From the NCBI GenBank assembly GCA_902537615.1, contig CACBBU010000007.1, positions 1 through 64,000 of the forward strand: 64,000 bases of DNA. Reading direction: 5' to 3'. How positions within the stretch are numbered: position 1 is the stretch's first letter; each line of letters starts with the position of its first letter. Source of the stretch: an uncultured Alphaproteobacteria bacterium (lineage in GTDB: Bacteria > Pseudomonadota > Alphaproteobacteria > Methylaequorales > Methylaequoraceae). Positions 10,240-19,055 of the stretch are shown here, piece after piece. Both the position numbers and the translations under genes were made by a program. The notes below the pieces were generated by a model, which was given only the letters and a program-made list of their open reading frames with translations, searched no databases and was not told where the DNA came from.

Positions 10240-10952
10240 TGCAACTAAATCTGAATATAAGTGGATATGAAGGACCTTTGGATTTACTTTTGGAACTCTC
10301 AAAAAAACAAAAAGTTGATATACGAAAAATTTCAATTTTAGAATTAGCTAATCAATATTTAAATTTTATTGACCAAAATATTAATCAAATAAAATTATCT
10401 GCTGACTATTTAGTAATGGCTTCGTTATTAGCCCTATTAAAATCAAAGCTGTTATTACCTGAGGATGAAAAAATAGAGGATGAAGATCTTCAAGAGGACT
10501 TAACGCAAAGACTTATTCATTATGCAGGTATAAAAAAATTATCAAAAAAAATTTTTGATTTACCCCAAAATGGTAAAGATTTCTTAACAATAAAAATTAA
10601 AAATAATTTTACTATTAGTAGTAAAATTGTCCCAAGAGTTGATTTGCAGGATTTAATATTAAAATATCTAATTATAAACAACAGAGGAAAAACAATAAAA
10701 ATGCTTGCCGATGAAACAGACCTTTACTCAGTTGAAGATGGTATTAAATGGTTAAACCAAATTTTTCAAATAAAAGAAGATAATTGGTTTGCTCTTTTTG
10801 ACTTTTTACCCAGAATCTTTAATAGCTCAAAAAAAAGAAAATCAGCAATTGTATCTTTACTTTTGGCCTCATTAAACGAGGTTTCAAATGGTAATTTGTT
10901 ATTAAACCAAGAGAATCACTTTGCAAAAATAATGGTTAAGGAGAGAAAATGA
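10239..10952 (+). CDS. scpA: Segregation and condensation protein A
   Basis: This kleisin subunit bridges the SMC heads with ScpB in the condensin-like complex. It has 237 residues. The N-terminal signature YEGPLDLLLELSKKQKVDIRKI is clear in part (YEGPLDLLLEL at 9-19), with a following ADYLVMASLLALLKSKLLLP helix typical of ScpA. It begins one base inside the nagZ stop and overlaps scpB by four bases. Confidence 0.94.
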   Translation: MQLNLNISGYEGPLDLLLELSKKQKVDIRKISILELANQYLNFIDQNINQIKLSADYLVMASLLALLKSKLLLPEDEKIEDEDLQEDLTQRLIHYAGIKKLSKKIFDLPQNGKDFLTIKIKNNFTISSKIVPRVDLQDLILKYLIINNRGKTIKMLADETDLYSVEDGIKWLNQIFQIKEDNWFALFDFLPRIFNSSKKRKSAIVSLLLASLNEVSNGNLLLNQENHFAKIMVKERK

Positions 10953-11470
10953 ATGTAAAAGATATAAAAAATTTAGTTGAATCTCTGATTTTCTCAGCAG
11001 ATGAGCCCTTATCTAAAAATGATATTAATAAAATATTATTGCAGTATGGTAAGTTTGATCTTGATAAAATTTTAAATGAGCTTGCTTTTGATTACAAAGA
11101 TAGAGGTATAGTGTTATATTCCTCAGATAATAAGTTTTATTTTAAGACTTCTGATAGTCTTCGTGACTTTTTGACTATACAAACAAAAAAAACAAAAAAC
11201 CTTTCCAATGCTGCTATGGAAACTTTAGCTATAATTTCATATCATCAACCAGTGACAAGAGCTGAAATTGAAAAAATAAGAGGAAAGCCTGTATTTAGAG
11301 GAACTCTTGATTCTCTACTAGAAATTAAATGGATTAAACCTGCAGGAAGAAGAGAAACTCCAGGGAGACCAGTAACTTGGGTTACTGATATTGATTTTCT
11401 AAAACATTTTGGGTTAAAATCTATAAAAGATTTGCCAAAAGTAGATGAATTAGAATCTATAATCTTGTAG
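10949..11470 (+). CDS. scpB: Segregation and condensation protein B
   Basis: This is the ScpB subunit of the SMC-ScpAB complex, 173 residues with two winged-helix domains. The family core is clear: NLVESLIFSADEPLS near the N-terminus, LSNAAMETLAIISYHQPVTR, then IRGKPVFRGTLDSLLE and GRRETPGRPVTW. The start ATG lies within the last codons of scpA (ATGA overlap) and is preceded by a purine-rich AAGGAGAGAAA stretch. Confidence 0.95.
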   Translation: MNVKDIKNLVESLIFSADEPLSKNDINKILLQYGKFDLDKILNELAFDYKDRGIVLYSSDNKFYFKTSDSLRDFLTIQTKKTKNLSNAAMETLAIISYHQPVTRAEIEKIRGKPVFRGTLDSLLEIKWIKPAGRRETPGRPVTWVTDIDFLKHFGLKSIKDLPKVDELESIIL

Positions 11471-11494
11471 TATCATTAAAGATAGGATTTTTAT

Positions 11495-11659
11495 ATGTTT
11501 GGATTAGGTCATTGGGAAATTATATTAATACTTGTAATAGTGTTAATTGTTTTTGGAGCTGGAAAATTGCCTAAAGTTGCTGGAGAGTTGGCTAAGGGAA
11601 TCAAGTCTTTTAAACAAGGTTTAAAAGATGAAAAAAAAAAAGATGAAGAAAAAAATTAA
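11495..11659 (+). CDS. tatA: Twin-arginine translocase subunit TatA (54 aa)
   Basis: This pore-forming Tat subunit is only 54 residues long, so it is easily missed by length cut-offs. It starts MFGLGHWEIILILVIVLIVF, a periplasmic stub plus one membrane helix. The FGAGKLPK hinge follows, then an amphipathic helix (AGELAKGIKSFKQGLK) and a short charged tail. These are the classic TatA features. The start is 25 bases after scpB. The last base of its stop is the first base of tatB. Confidence 0.95.
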   Translation: MFGLGHWEIILILVIVLIVFGAGKLPKVAGELAKGIKSFKQGLKDEKKKDEEKN

Positions 11660-11880
11660 TGTTCAATATTGGTTTATTTGAGCTTTTAGTAATTTTTTTT
11701 TTTTTGATTCTTTTTATAAAACCAGAAGAGATTCCCAAGATAACAAAAAATTTGGGACTTTTTTATAGAAAGATAAACAGATATATATTTAATTTAAAGT
11801 ATGAGTTAGATGAAGTTGACTTGATTTCAACTGATTCCAAAGTTTCCAAAAAAAACTTAAAAAAAAAAAAAGATAAATGA
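11659..11880 (+). CDS. tatB: Sec-independent translocase TatB
   Basis: This receptor-complex subunit has 73 residues, short for TatB. It has a membrane helix (FELLVIFFFLILFIKPEEIP), then an amphipathic helix in which the Pro of the hinge and KITKNLGLFYRK are visible, and a lysine-rich tail. I call it TatB from its position between tatA and tatC. The glutamate in the membrane segment (FELLV) and the P-E-E-I-P hinge also match TatB rather than TatA. It overlaps tatC by four bases. Confidence 0.88.
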   Translation: MFNIGLFELLVIFFFLILFIKPEEIPKITKNLGLFYRKINRYIFNLKYELDEVDLISTDSKVSKKNLKKKKDK

Positions 11881-12614
11881 AGTATCTTGTATATCTAAAA
11901 GAGTTGAGAAACAGATTATTATTTAGTTTTTCATTCATGTTTCTTTGCTTTTTGTTTTTTTTCTTTAATGTTAGTTTAGTTATTGAAGCTCTCACTAACC
12001 CTTTGTATGAGCTTCTAAATAATCAAGAAAATAAAAGAATGATTTTTACCGGTCTCCCTGAGGTTTTCGTTTCTAACCTCAAAGTATCTTTTTTTGTTGC
12101 TTTTTTATTTTCTTTACCAATTTTTATCATTCAATTAATTCTTTTTACCTCTCCAGCTTTATATAAGAAGGAAAAAAAAGTATTTGTTTTGGTGTCTATT
12201 ATGTCAATTATATTTTTCTTTCTGGGGATATTATTTGCATATTTCGTTTTAATACCTATGATATGGTCTTTCTTTATATCTTATGAAAGTTTTGTAGACG
12301 GCTCCTTGCCAGTACAACTGGAATCAAGATATTCAGAATATATGAAGCTAACAATGTTTCTGCTTCTTGCTAGCGGTTTATCATTTGAATTTCCAATTAT
12401 AATAATTTTTCTTACAAAAATAGGTATTTTTAATGAACTTTTCCTTAAAAAAAATAGAAAATTCTTCCTTATTGGTATTTTAATTTTCTCTGCTTTATTC
12501 ACTCCTCCCGATATAATTTCACAGATAGGGATTGCTATTCCGCTGATAATCTTTTATGAATTTTCAATATTGTTCATCAAGTTTTTTTTTAAAAAGAAAG
12601 TAAAAAATGCATGA
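11877..12614 (+). CDS. tatC: Sec-independent translocase TatC
   Basis: This polytopic subunit recognises twin-arginine signal peptides. The 245 residues contain about six hydrophobic segments and the TatC landmarks: an N-terminal YLKELRNRLLFS (equivalent of HLxELRxRL), the periplasmic-loop FTSPALYKKEKK segment, and FEFPIIIIFLTKIG. The order tatA-tatB-tatC with overlapping starts indicates one transcript supplying the whole translocase. The 3' end overlaps serS by eight bases. Confidence 0.96.
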   Translation: MKYLVYLKELRNRLLFSFSFMFLCFLFFFFNVSLVIEALTNPLYELLNNQENKRMIFTGLPEVFVSNLKVSFFVAFLFSLPIFIIQLILFTSPALYKKEKKVFVLVSIMSIIFFFLGILFAYFVLIPMIWSFFISYESFVDGSLPVQLESRYSEYMKLTMFLLLASGLSFEFPIIIIFLTKIGIFNELFLKKNRKFFLIGILIFSALFTPPDIISQIGIAIPLIIFYEFSILFIKFFFKKKVKNA

Positions 12615-13881
12615 TATTAAATTTATAAAAGATAATAGTTCACTTTTTGATCAAATATTAAAAAAAAGAAATATTTCGTCTTCTTCAAGAGAAATACTAG
12701 TTTTACATCAAGATTATTTAGATCATTTAAAAAACACTCAAAGCTTACAAGAAAAGAAAAATTCTTTATCAAAAATGTTTTCTCCACAGTTAAGTCTTAA
12801 AGACTTAGAAAAAATTAAAAATGATGTTGCTAAAATTAAAACTGAATTAGAAGAATCAAAAAAACAAACTGATGAAAAAAAAATAAAAATAAACAAAATT
12901 CTGCTTGAAATCCCTAATTTAGTTGATGATAGGGTTCCAGTTGGTAAGTCTGAGAATGATAACAAAATTATTAAAGAAGTTGGTACAATAGACAAACCAG
13001 AGTTTGAAGTGAAAAATCATGTAGAAATTTTAGAAAGGCATAATTTATTAGATTATAATAAAGCATCTAAACTTTCTGGTAGTAGGTTTTCAGTTTTAAG
13101 ATCAAGTCTAGCTACTTTACATCGAGCCTTAGTAAATTTTATGATAGACACGAATGTGATAAACTTTCAATATGAAGAATGTGTAGTTCCAGAATTAGTA
13201 AAAAGTGATTGTTTAATTGGCACAGGACAATTACCAAAATTTAATGAGGATTTATTTAAAGCTGATTTTAATGATTTATGGTTAATACCTACTGCCGAAG
13301 TACCTTTGACCAATTTTCATAGAGAAGAAATTATTGACTCAACTACACTCCCACTTCGCTATACATCTTTTACAAATTGTTTTCGTTCAGAAGCAGGTGC
13401 TGCAGGCAAAGATACAAAAGGATTAATGCGAGAGCATCAATTTGGCAAAGTTGAATTAGTTTCTATAACTGAGCCTAATAAATCAATGGTTGAAATGGAA
13501 AGAATGACTGGATGTGTTGAAACGATTTTAAGTAAACTAAATATTCCTTATCGTTTGGTTGAGTTATGTACTGGAGATTTAGGCTTTTCGTCCTCCTACA
13601 CAATTGATATAGAAGTTTGGATGCCTGGACAAAAAAAATTTAGAGAAGTTTCAAGTTGTTCAAACTGCAAGGATTTTCAAGCTAGAAGAATGAAAATGAG
13701 AGTTAAAAATCATAGTACCGGAGAGATTTATTATCCTCACACATTGAATGGTTCCTCAATAGCAGTTGGAAGAATTTTAATAAGTATAGTAGAAAACTAT
13801 CAAAAAGAAGATGGTACTATTTCAGTACCTGAAATTTTAAAAAATTACATGAAAGGGATAACAAGTATTGGTAATAAATGA
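12607..13881 (+). CDS. serS: Seryl-tRNA synthetase
   Basis: This class II synthetase of 424 residues charges tRNA-Ser. It has an N-terminal antiparallel coiled coil (about residues 30-105) that grips the long variable arm. Class II motifs follow: motif 2 FRSEAGAAGKDTKGLMREHQF and motif 3 near LNGSSIAVGRILISIVENYQ, each recognisable in shorter pieces. Length is normal. It lies between tatC and pcm with small overlaps on both sides. The surE gene that usually sits between serS and pcm in alphaproteobacteria is absent here. Confidence 0.97.
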   Translation: MHDIKFIKDNSSLFDQILKKRNISSSSREILVLHQDYLDHLKNTQSLQEKKNSLSKMFSPQLSLKDLEKIKNDVAKIKTELEESKKQTDEKKIKINKILLEIPNLVDDRVPVGKSENDNKIIKEVGTIDKPEFEVKNHVEILERHNLLDYNKASKLSGSRFSVLRSSLATLHRALVNFMIDTNVINFQYEECVVPELVKSDCLIGTGQLPKFNEDLFKADFNDLWLIPTAEVPLTNFHREEIIDSTTLPLRYTSFTNCFRSEAGAAGKDTKGLMREHQFGKVELVSITEPNKSMVEMERMTGCVETILSKLNIPYRLVELCTGDLGFSSSYTIDIEVWMPGQKKFREVSSCSNCKDFQARRMKMRVKNHSTGEIYYPHTLNGSSIAVGRILISIVENYQKEDGTISVPEILKNYMKGITSIGNK

Positions 13882-14522
13882 AAAAAATAAAAAGATTTGG
13901 AAAGTTTGATTTACTCCTTGATCTAAAAAAACAAGGAATATCAGATATAAATGTCCTTAATGTAATTGAGGAGGTTGATAGATCATTGTTTATTGATACT
14001 AATTTAAAAGAAAAGTCTAATCTTAACGTCGCACTTCCAATTGAGTGTGGTCAAACAATTTCTCAACCTTTAATTGTGGCTCATATGACACAAATACTTG
14101 AAATTGATAAAAGAATGAGAATTTTGGAGATAGGAACAGGAAGCGGTTATCAATCATGTGTATTATCAAAACTATCCAGATTTGTTTATACTATTGAAAG
14201 ACATAATATATTGCTAAAGAGAGCAAAAAACCTTCTTCAAAGTCTTAATATTAATAATGTTTTTTTTAAACATGCTGACGGCGGTTTGGGATGGTCGGAT
14301 CAAGCTCCTTTTGACAGAATAATTGTTACAGCTAGTGCACCAGAAATTCCTAAAAAGCTTCTTAGTCAACTTGTAGATGAGGGTATTATGATCATACCAG
14401 TTGGTGAAGAGAATGATAATCAAGTTTTAAAAAAAATAATAAAAAAAGGTGATAGAATTATTGTAAAAAATATAATGAACGTTCGATTTGTTCCATTACT
14501 AGAAGGTAAAGTAGAGTATTAA
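13878..14522 (+). CDS. pcm: Protein-L-isoaspartate O-methyltransferase
   Basis: It repairs isoaspartyl damage in proteins using S-adenosylmethionine. The protein has 214 residues. The family's active-site segment GQTISQPLIVAHMTQ is present at about 55-69, followed by the SAM-binding motif ILEIGTGSGYQ and the downstream DRIIVTASAPEIP. The ATG overlaps the serS stop by four bases. Its stop is three bases before nlpD. Confidence 0.95.
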   Translation: MKKIKRFGKFDLLLDLKKQGISDINVLNVIEEVDRSLFIDTNLKEKSNLNVALPIECGQTISQPLIVAHMTQILEIDKRMRILEIGTGSGYQSCVLSKLSRFVYTIERHNILLKRAKNLLQSLNINNVFFKHADGGLGWSDQAPFDRIIVTASAPEIPKKLLSQLVDEGIMIIPVGEENDNQVLKKIIKKGDRIIVKNIMNVRFVPLLEGKVEY

Positions 14523-14525
14523 ATT

Positions 14526-15407
14526 ATGAAACTATTTTTAGCATTTATAATTATCTTTCTTTCAGGTTGCGAAAGTATTTTTTTTCAAGAATATAAAATA
14601 AAATCCTATAAGTTTAAAAAAAAAGACAATTTATATTATACTGTAAATAAAGGTGACAATTTATATTCAATATCAAAAAAATATAATGTAACAATTTCAA
14701 AATTAGTAAATTTCAATAACATTGATTCACCCTATAAAATTTTTCCTAACCAAAAAATTTTTATACCAAAAAAAAGAATTCATATTGTAACAAGAGGGGA
14801 TACACTATATTCAATTTCAAGGAAATATAGAACTGATGTTTTTACAATTTCAAGATTTAATAATCTTAAAAATGTAAATCAAATTTATACAAATCAAAAA
14901 TTAACAATACCAGATCAGTTTGAGACACCAAAAAAAGTTGTTAAAAATCAAAAAAAGAAAGAAACTCAAAAAGCAAAAAAAAAAATAATTGCTAAGAAAA
15001 AAAATTATAAAAAAAAAAATAATAAAATCATTAAAGAAAGCTTTATATGGCCAGTTCAAGGTAAAATTTTATCAAAATATGGTAGCAATGATCCAGGTTT
15101 TTTTAATGATGGAATTAATATTGAGTCAGTTTCTGGTAAGGATGTAAAAGCATCAAGTGGAGGTGAAATTGTTTATAGTGGCAATGAGATTCCAGGTTAT
15201 GGTAATTTAGTTTTAATTAAACATTCAAAAAATTGGATAACAGCTTATGCACATTTAAAAAAAATATATAAAAAAAAAGGAACTTTAGTTAGAAGAGGTG
15301 AGTCAATTGGAGCTGTTGGAAACAGTGGCAATGTTAAAATACCTCAGTTACATTTTGAAATTCGAAAAGGAAAGGAAGCTGTTGATCCATTAAAATATTT
15401 ATCCTAA
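14526..15407 (+). CDS. nlpD: NlpD-like LysM/M23 lipoprotein (degenerate peptidase)
   Basis: This is a 293-residue envelope lipoprotein. The N-terminal signal ends in a lipobox (FLSGC, Cys15). Two LysM repeats follow at about 38-82 and 86-130 (YTVNKGDNLYSISKKY and IVTRGDTLYSISRKY), then a lysine-rich linker and a C-terminal M23/LytM domain. Of the zinc ligands the terminal LHFEIR is kept. The first His and Asp sites read FNDGINIE instead of HxGxD, as in NlpD-type activators that do not cut peptidoglycan themselves. It therefore probably activates a septal amidase. Placement after pcm matches the alphaproteobacterial order. Confidence 0.87.
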   Translation: MKLFLAFIIIFLSGCESIFFQEYKIKSYKFKKKDNLYYTVNKGDNLYSISKKYNVTISKLVNFNNIDSPYKIFPNQKIFIPKKRIHIVTRGDTLYSISRKYRTDVFTISRFNNLKNVNQIYTNQKLTIPDQFETPKKVVKNQKKKETQKAKKKIIAKKKNYKKKNNKIIKESFIWPVQGKILSKYGSNDPGFFNDGINIESVSGKDVKASSGGEIVYSGNEIPGYGNLVLIKHSKNWITAYAHLKKIYKKKGTLVRRGESIGAVGNSGNVKIPQLHFEIRKGKEAVDPLKYLS

Positions 15408-16177
15408 TTTTTTTTTAAATTAACAATAAACTGATACGCAGTTCTGCCTGAAAAGTTTCCTTTTTCCAAGGACCACTCTGAAGCTTTGATAAGCTGCTCT
15501 TTTTTTAAAATTATGCCGTTTATTTCTGCATAATGTTGAATAATTTTTAAATAATTTTCCTTACTATTTTCAAAAAAACCTAAACGAAGTCCAAAACGAT
15601 CAGATAAAGAAACTATGTTTGAGTAGTTGTCTTTTTTGGTAATTTCATCTAATTTTTCATCAATCAAATCTTTATTTGAAAGGTGACGTAAGTTTGAGGT
15701 TACATAAAACCTCACATTTTTAGTATCACTAATTAGGCTTCCATCTAAAATACTTTTAAAAAGTTTGAATTCATTTTGAGAATTATCTAAAGTTATATCA
15801 TCTATGAAAATTATAAATTTATAATCTAAATCTTTCAAAAAATAAATTATTTCTGGTAAGTATCTTAAACTGTAATTTAAAATTTCAACAAATTTTATTG
15901 TAAAGGATGTATTGTCGTTGATTTTTTTTACTGCATATTTAATCAAAGACGATTTTCCCATCCCCCTCGCACCCCAAAGGAAACAGTTGTGTGAATTTTG
16001 ATTTTTAGAGAATTTTTTAATATTTTCAAACAATTTTTTTTTTTGATCTTCTACAAAAAGAATATCATCAAAATTGATTTTAAAGTCTTGCTTCCAATTC
16101 ACAATTTCCATCAAATTAGGAAGTAACAAGAAAAAATTATTTTCTTTAAAAATTTTTTTATTATTTAGAAATTTCAT
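15404..16177 (-). CDS. DUF815-type AAA ATPase
   Basis: This 257-residue P-loop ATPase belongs to a family of unknown function. Walker A is clear (GARGMGKSS at about 73-81), as is Walker B (FIIFIDDITLDN), followed by a sensor-like YVTSNLRHL. The C-terminal GNFSGRTAYQFIVNLKK is characteristic of DUF815 proteins. It is convergent with nlpD (four-base overlap) and divergent from yajC, its usual alphaproteobacterial place. The substrate or partner is not known. Confidence 0.82.
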   Translation of the reverse strand: MKFLNNKKIFKENNFFLLLPNLMEIVNWKQDFKINFDDILFVEDQKKKLFENIKKFSKNQNSHNCFLWGARGMGKSSLIKYAVKKINDNTSFTIKFVEILNYSLRYLPEIIYFLKDLDYKFIIFIDDITLDNSQNEFKLFKSILDGSLISDTKNVRFYVTSNLRHLSNKDLIDEKLDEITKKDNYSNIVSLSDRFGLRLGFFENSKENYLKIIQHYAEINGIILKKEQLIKASEWSLEKGNFSGRTAYQFIVNLKKN

Positions 16178-16229
16178 ATTTTGCTTGATGCTTTTTCTGA
16201 TTTTCTTATTTTATACTTGTATTAAATAA

Positions 16230-16285
16230 GTTTTAATATAATGAAGTTAAGTATTATTAATTAATTTTTTTTTTCAAGAGGTTTT
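16230..16285 (+). promoter_or_regulatory. Probable yajC-secD-secF promoter and ribosome binding region
   Basis: The 108-base gap between two divergently read genes must carry both promoters. On the plus strand TATAAT occurs at 16237-16242, about 44 bases before the yajC start. A CAAGAGG purine stretch lies just upstream of the ATG and is a plausible Shine-Dalgarno site. No well-spaced -35 box could be fixed, so only the -10 and the ribosome binding site are suggested. Confidence 0.35.
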
Positions 16286-16588
16286 ATGTTTAATCCTGCT
16301 TTTGCTCAATCTGCTGCTCAACAGCCTTCAATGTTTGCTTCTTTCATTCCTTTAATTCTTATTTTCCTAGTTTTTTATTTCTTATTAATAAGACCGCAGC
16401 AAAAAAAACAAAAAGAGCACAAGATTCTTTTAGATGCTATTAAAAGAGGAGATGAGATTCTCACGAGTGGGGGCATAATTGCGAAAGTGACAAAAGCTGA
16501 AGGTGAAAAACTCAATGTTGATATTGCCCCTAATGTGAATGTTGTAGTTTATAGGTCCACAGTTGCTGATGTTATAAAGAAAAAGTAA
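16286..16588 (+). CDS. yajC: Preprotein translocase subunit YajC
   Basis: This small inner-membrane protein of 100 residues is associated with SecDF. One hydrophobic segment (about residues 18-37, FIPLILIFLVFYFLLIRPQQ) is followed by the diagnostic RPQQKKQKEH and a small domain with GDEILTSGGIIAKV. It is the first gene of the yajC-secD-secF run, with four bases before secD. Confidence 0.96.
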   Translation: MFNPAFAQSAAQQPSMFASFIPLILIFLVFYFLLIRPQQKKQKEHKILLDAIKRGDEILTSGGIIAKVTKAEGEKLNVDIAPNVNVVVYRSTVADVIKKK

Positions 16589-16592
16589 TTTT

Positions 16593-18170
16593 ATGCTAAG
16601 TTTAAGTAAGTGGAGAATTTTTTTTGTTTGTCTTGTATGTATTTCTGGAATATATTTTTTATATCCCAATTTTTTTAACAAAACTGAGGTAACGGCATTA
16701 CCAGATTACTTTTCCAAAAAACAAGTAAATCTTGGTCTAGATCTTCAAGGTGGATCACATCTACTTTTGGAGGTAGACACAAAATCTGTTCTGAAAGAAA
16801 AGTCAGAATACTTAGTTGATGACATAAGATCAGCCTTAAGAAAACAAAAAATAAAATATAGTAATCTTGGCTCAAAGTTAAGCGGGGCTGTTGTTACAAT
16901 TACTGATAAGGAAAAAATAGATTTAGCAAGAAGAAGCATCAGAGAAAATATTGAAAAGGGAATTCAAATTGATACTCAACAAAATAAATTAAATTTATCT
17001 TTTTCAGACGAATATATTATTGATTCAAATATAAAAACTGTTGATCAATCAATTGAGGTTGTTAGAAAAAGAGTTGATGAATCTGGTACCAAAGAGCCAG
17101 TTATACAGAAACAAGGTGAAAAGAGGATAATTGTTCAACTTCCTGGTATTAAAGATCCTGAAAGGATTAGGTCACTTATTGGAAGAACAGCAAAGTTAAA
17201 TTTCCATTTATTAGATCCAACCACAGTAGAGCTAGCTCAACAAAGAGGTAAACTTCCTCCGGGCACATTCAGAGTTTCTAACGCTGACCCGACTGCATAT
17301 GAAAAAGAATTTTTAGTTAAAAAAAGAATTTTGTTAACTGGTGATAATTTAGTAAATGCTGCTGCTACAGTTGATCCTCAATCAGGTAAATATGTTGTAG
17401 CATTTGAGTTTGACAGAAAGGGAGGTAAAAAATTTGCAAAAATTACTACAGAAAATGTTTATCAAAGACTCGCTATTCTTTTAGATAGCAAAGTAATAAG
17501 TGCCCCTCAGATTAGAGAACCTATTACTGGGGGACAAGGAAATATAAGTGGTAATTTTTCTCCTGAAACTGCAAATGATTTGGCAGTTTTATTAAGAGCT
17601 GGTTCCCTTCCTGCTCCAATTGAAGTTTTGGAAGAAAGGACAGTTGGTCCTAGCTTAGGTCTAGATTCAATTGAAGCTGGAAAAAAAGCTTTAGTTGTTG
17701 GTTTTGTCTTAATTATTTTGTTTATGATCTTTCGTTATAGAATTTTTGGTCTTATTGCTGATTTTGCAATAATATTTAATATAATATTACTAGTTTCTCT
17801 TTTGAGCCTTATTGAGGCGACTCTCACAATGCCTGGAATTGCTGGAATAGTGTTAACTGTTGGTATGGCAGTTGATGCAAATGTTCTTGTTTTTGAAAGA
17901 ATTAAGGAAGAACTTAGGTCGGGGAGGTCAATAATGAATTCAATTGATTTAGGATATAAATTTGCTCTTAAGACAATATTAGATGCTAATTTCACAACTT
18001 TAATTGCCGCTCTTCTCCTTTATAATTATGGGTCAGGACCAATCAAAGGTTTTGCTGTAACACTCAGTATTGGCATTGTAACGTCAATGTTTACTGCTTT
18101 GATTTTAACAAAGCTAATTGTTAGTTTATGGGTGGTAAAACTTAAACCAAGTAGGCTTTTTTTAACTTAA
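16593..18170 (+). CDS. secD: Protein translocase subunit SecD
   Basis: This RND-type membrane component drives late steps of Sec export with the proton-motive force. The 525 residues have one N-terminal membrane helix, the conserved LGLDLQGGSHLLLEVD, a long periplasmic domain, and five C-terminal helices. These contain LPAPIEVLEERTVGPSLG and the motif GMAVDANVLVFERIKEEL with the functional aspartate. The C-terminus is complete. The next gene begins six bases on. Confidence 0.97.
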   Translation: MLSLSKWRIFFVCLVCISGIYFLYPNFFNKTEVTALPDYFSKKQVNLGLDLQGGSHLLLEVDTKSVLKEKSEYLVDDIRSALRKQKIKYSNLGSKLSGAVVTITDKEKIDLARRSIRENIEKGIQIDTQQNKLNLSFSDEYIIDSNIKTVDQSIEVVRKRVDESGTKEPVIQKQGEKRIIVQLPGIKDPERIRSLIGRTAKLNFHLLDPTTVELAQQRGKLPPGTFRVSNADPTAYEKEFLVKKRILLTGDNLVNAAATVDPQSGKYVVAFEFDRKGGKKFAKITTENVYQRLAILLDSKVISAPQIREPITGGQGNISGNFSPETANDLAVLLRAGSLPAPIEVLEERTVGPSLGLDSIEAGKKALVVGFVLIILFMIFRYRIFGLIADFAIIFNIILLVSLLSLIEATLTMPGIAGIVLTVGMAVDANVLVFERIKEELRSGRSIMNSIDLGYKFALKTILDANFTTLIAALLLYNYGSGPIKGFAVTLSIGIVTSMFTALILTKLIVSLWVVKLKPSRLFLT

Positions 18171-18176
18171 AGTATT

Positions 18177-19055
18177 ATGAATATAATTAATTTTTATAAA
18201 TATAGAATAACAGCTTTCATTTTTTCTTTTCTCCTAATTCTATTCTCAGTTTTTCTATTTATAAAAGATAATCTTAACTTGGGCATTGACTTTAAAGGAG
18301 GCATACTTATTGAAGCTAATTTTAGTACTCCTCCTAGTTTGTCTGATTTACGTGAAAAATTAATTGGTATATCGGTTGGAAATGTTGAAATTCAAGAATT
18401 TGGGTCCCCAGAGAATATTTTGATAAGAATTGAGAAAAATTCTGAAAAAAAAGAAGAACAAAATGCTTTAATTAATAATATAAAAAATGAACTACCATCT
18501 GAAATTGATTACAGAAGAATAGAATTTGTTGGACCTAAAGTTGGTAAAGAGTTGCAAATAATGGGTATTAAGGCTGTTTTATTTTCTTTGATTGCTATGT
18601 TTTCTTACATATGGTTTAGATTTTCAGGATGGCAATTTGGTCTAGGAGCTTTAGTAGCACTGTTTCATGATGTTCTTTCAACAATTGGCTTTTTCTCCTT
18701 AACACAAATAGAGTTTAATTTGGCGTCAATAGCAGCAATCCTTACGATAGCAGGATATTCTATAAATGACACCGTCGTTGTTTTTGATAGGATTAGAGAA
18801 AATTTAGCAAAAAAAGAGTCTCCTTTTTCTGAACTTCTCAACTTGTCAATAAATCAAACACTTTCAAGAACACTCATGACTTCATTAACGACGTTATTAG
18901 CTCTTTTAGCACTTTATATTTTTGGGGGAGAAGTAGTCAGAGGGTTCGTAAGTGCAATGATGTGGGGAGTTTTAATAGGAACCTATTCTTCTATATTTAT
19001 TGCATCCCCACTTATTGCATTGTTAGGTTTTAAGATAATTAAACAAGATCAATAG
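18177..19055 (+). CDS. secF: Protein translocase subunit SecF
   Basis: This is the SecD partner, 292 residues, with one N-terminal helix, the signature GIDFKGGILIE, a short periplasmic domain, and five C-terminal helices. These carry FVGPKVGKEL and GYSINDTVVVFDRIRENL. Fusion to SecD is absent, so both subunits are separate. Its final seven bases overlap the convergent gene at 19049. Confidence 0.96.
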   Translation: MNIINFYKYRITAFIFSFLLILFSVFLFIKDNLNLGIDFKGGILIEANFSTPPSLSDLREKLIGISVGNVEIQEFGSPENILIRIEKNSEKKEEQNALINNIKNELPSEIDYRRIEFVGPKVGKELQIMGIKAVLFSLIAMFSYIWFRFSGWQFGLGALVALFHDVLSTIGFFSLTQIEFNLASIAAILTIAGYSINDTVVVFDRIRENLAKKESPFSELLNLSINQTLSRTLMTSLTTLLALLALYIFGGEVVRGFVSAMMWGVLIGTYSSIFIASPLIALLGFKIIKQDQ

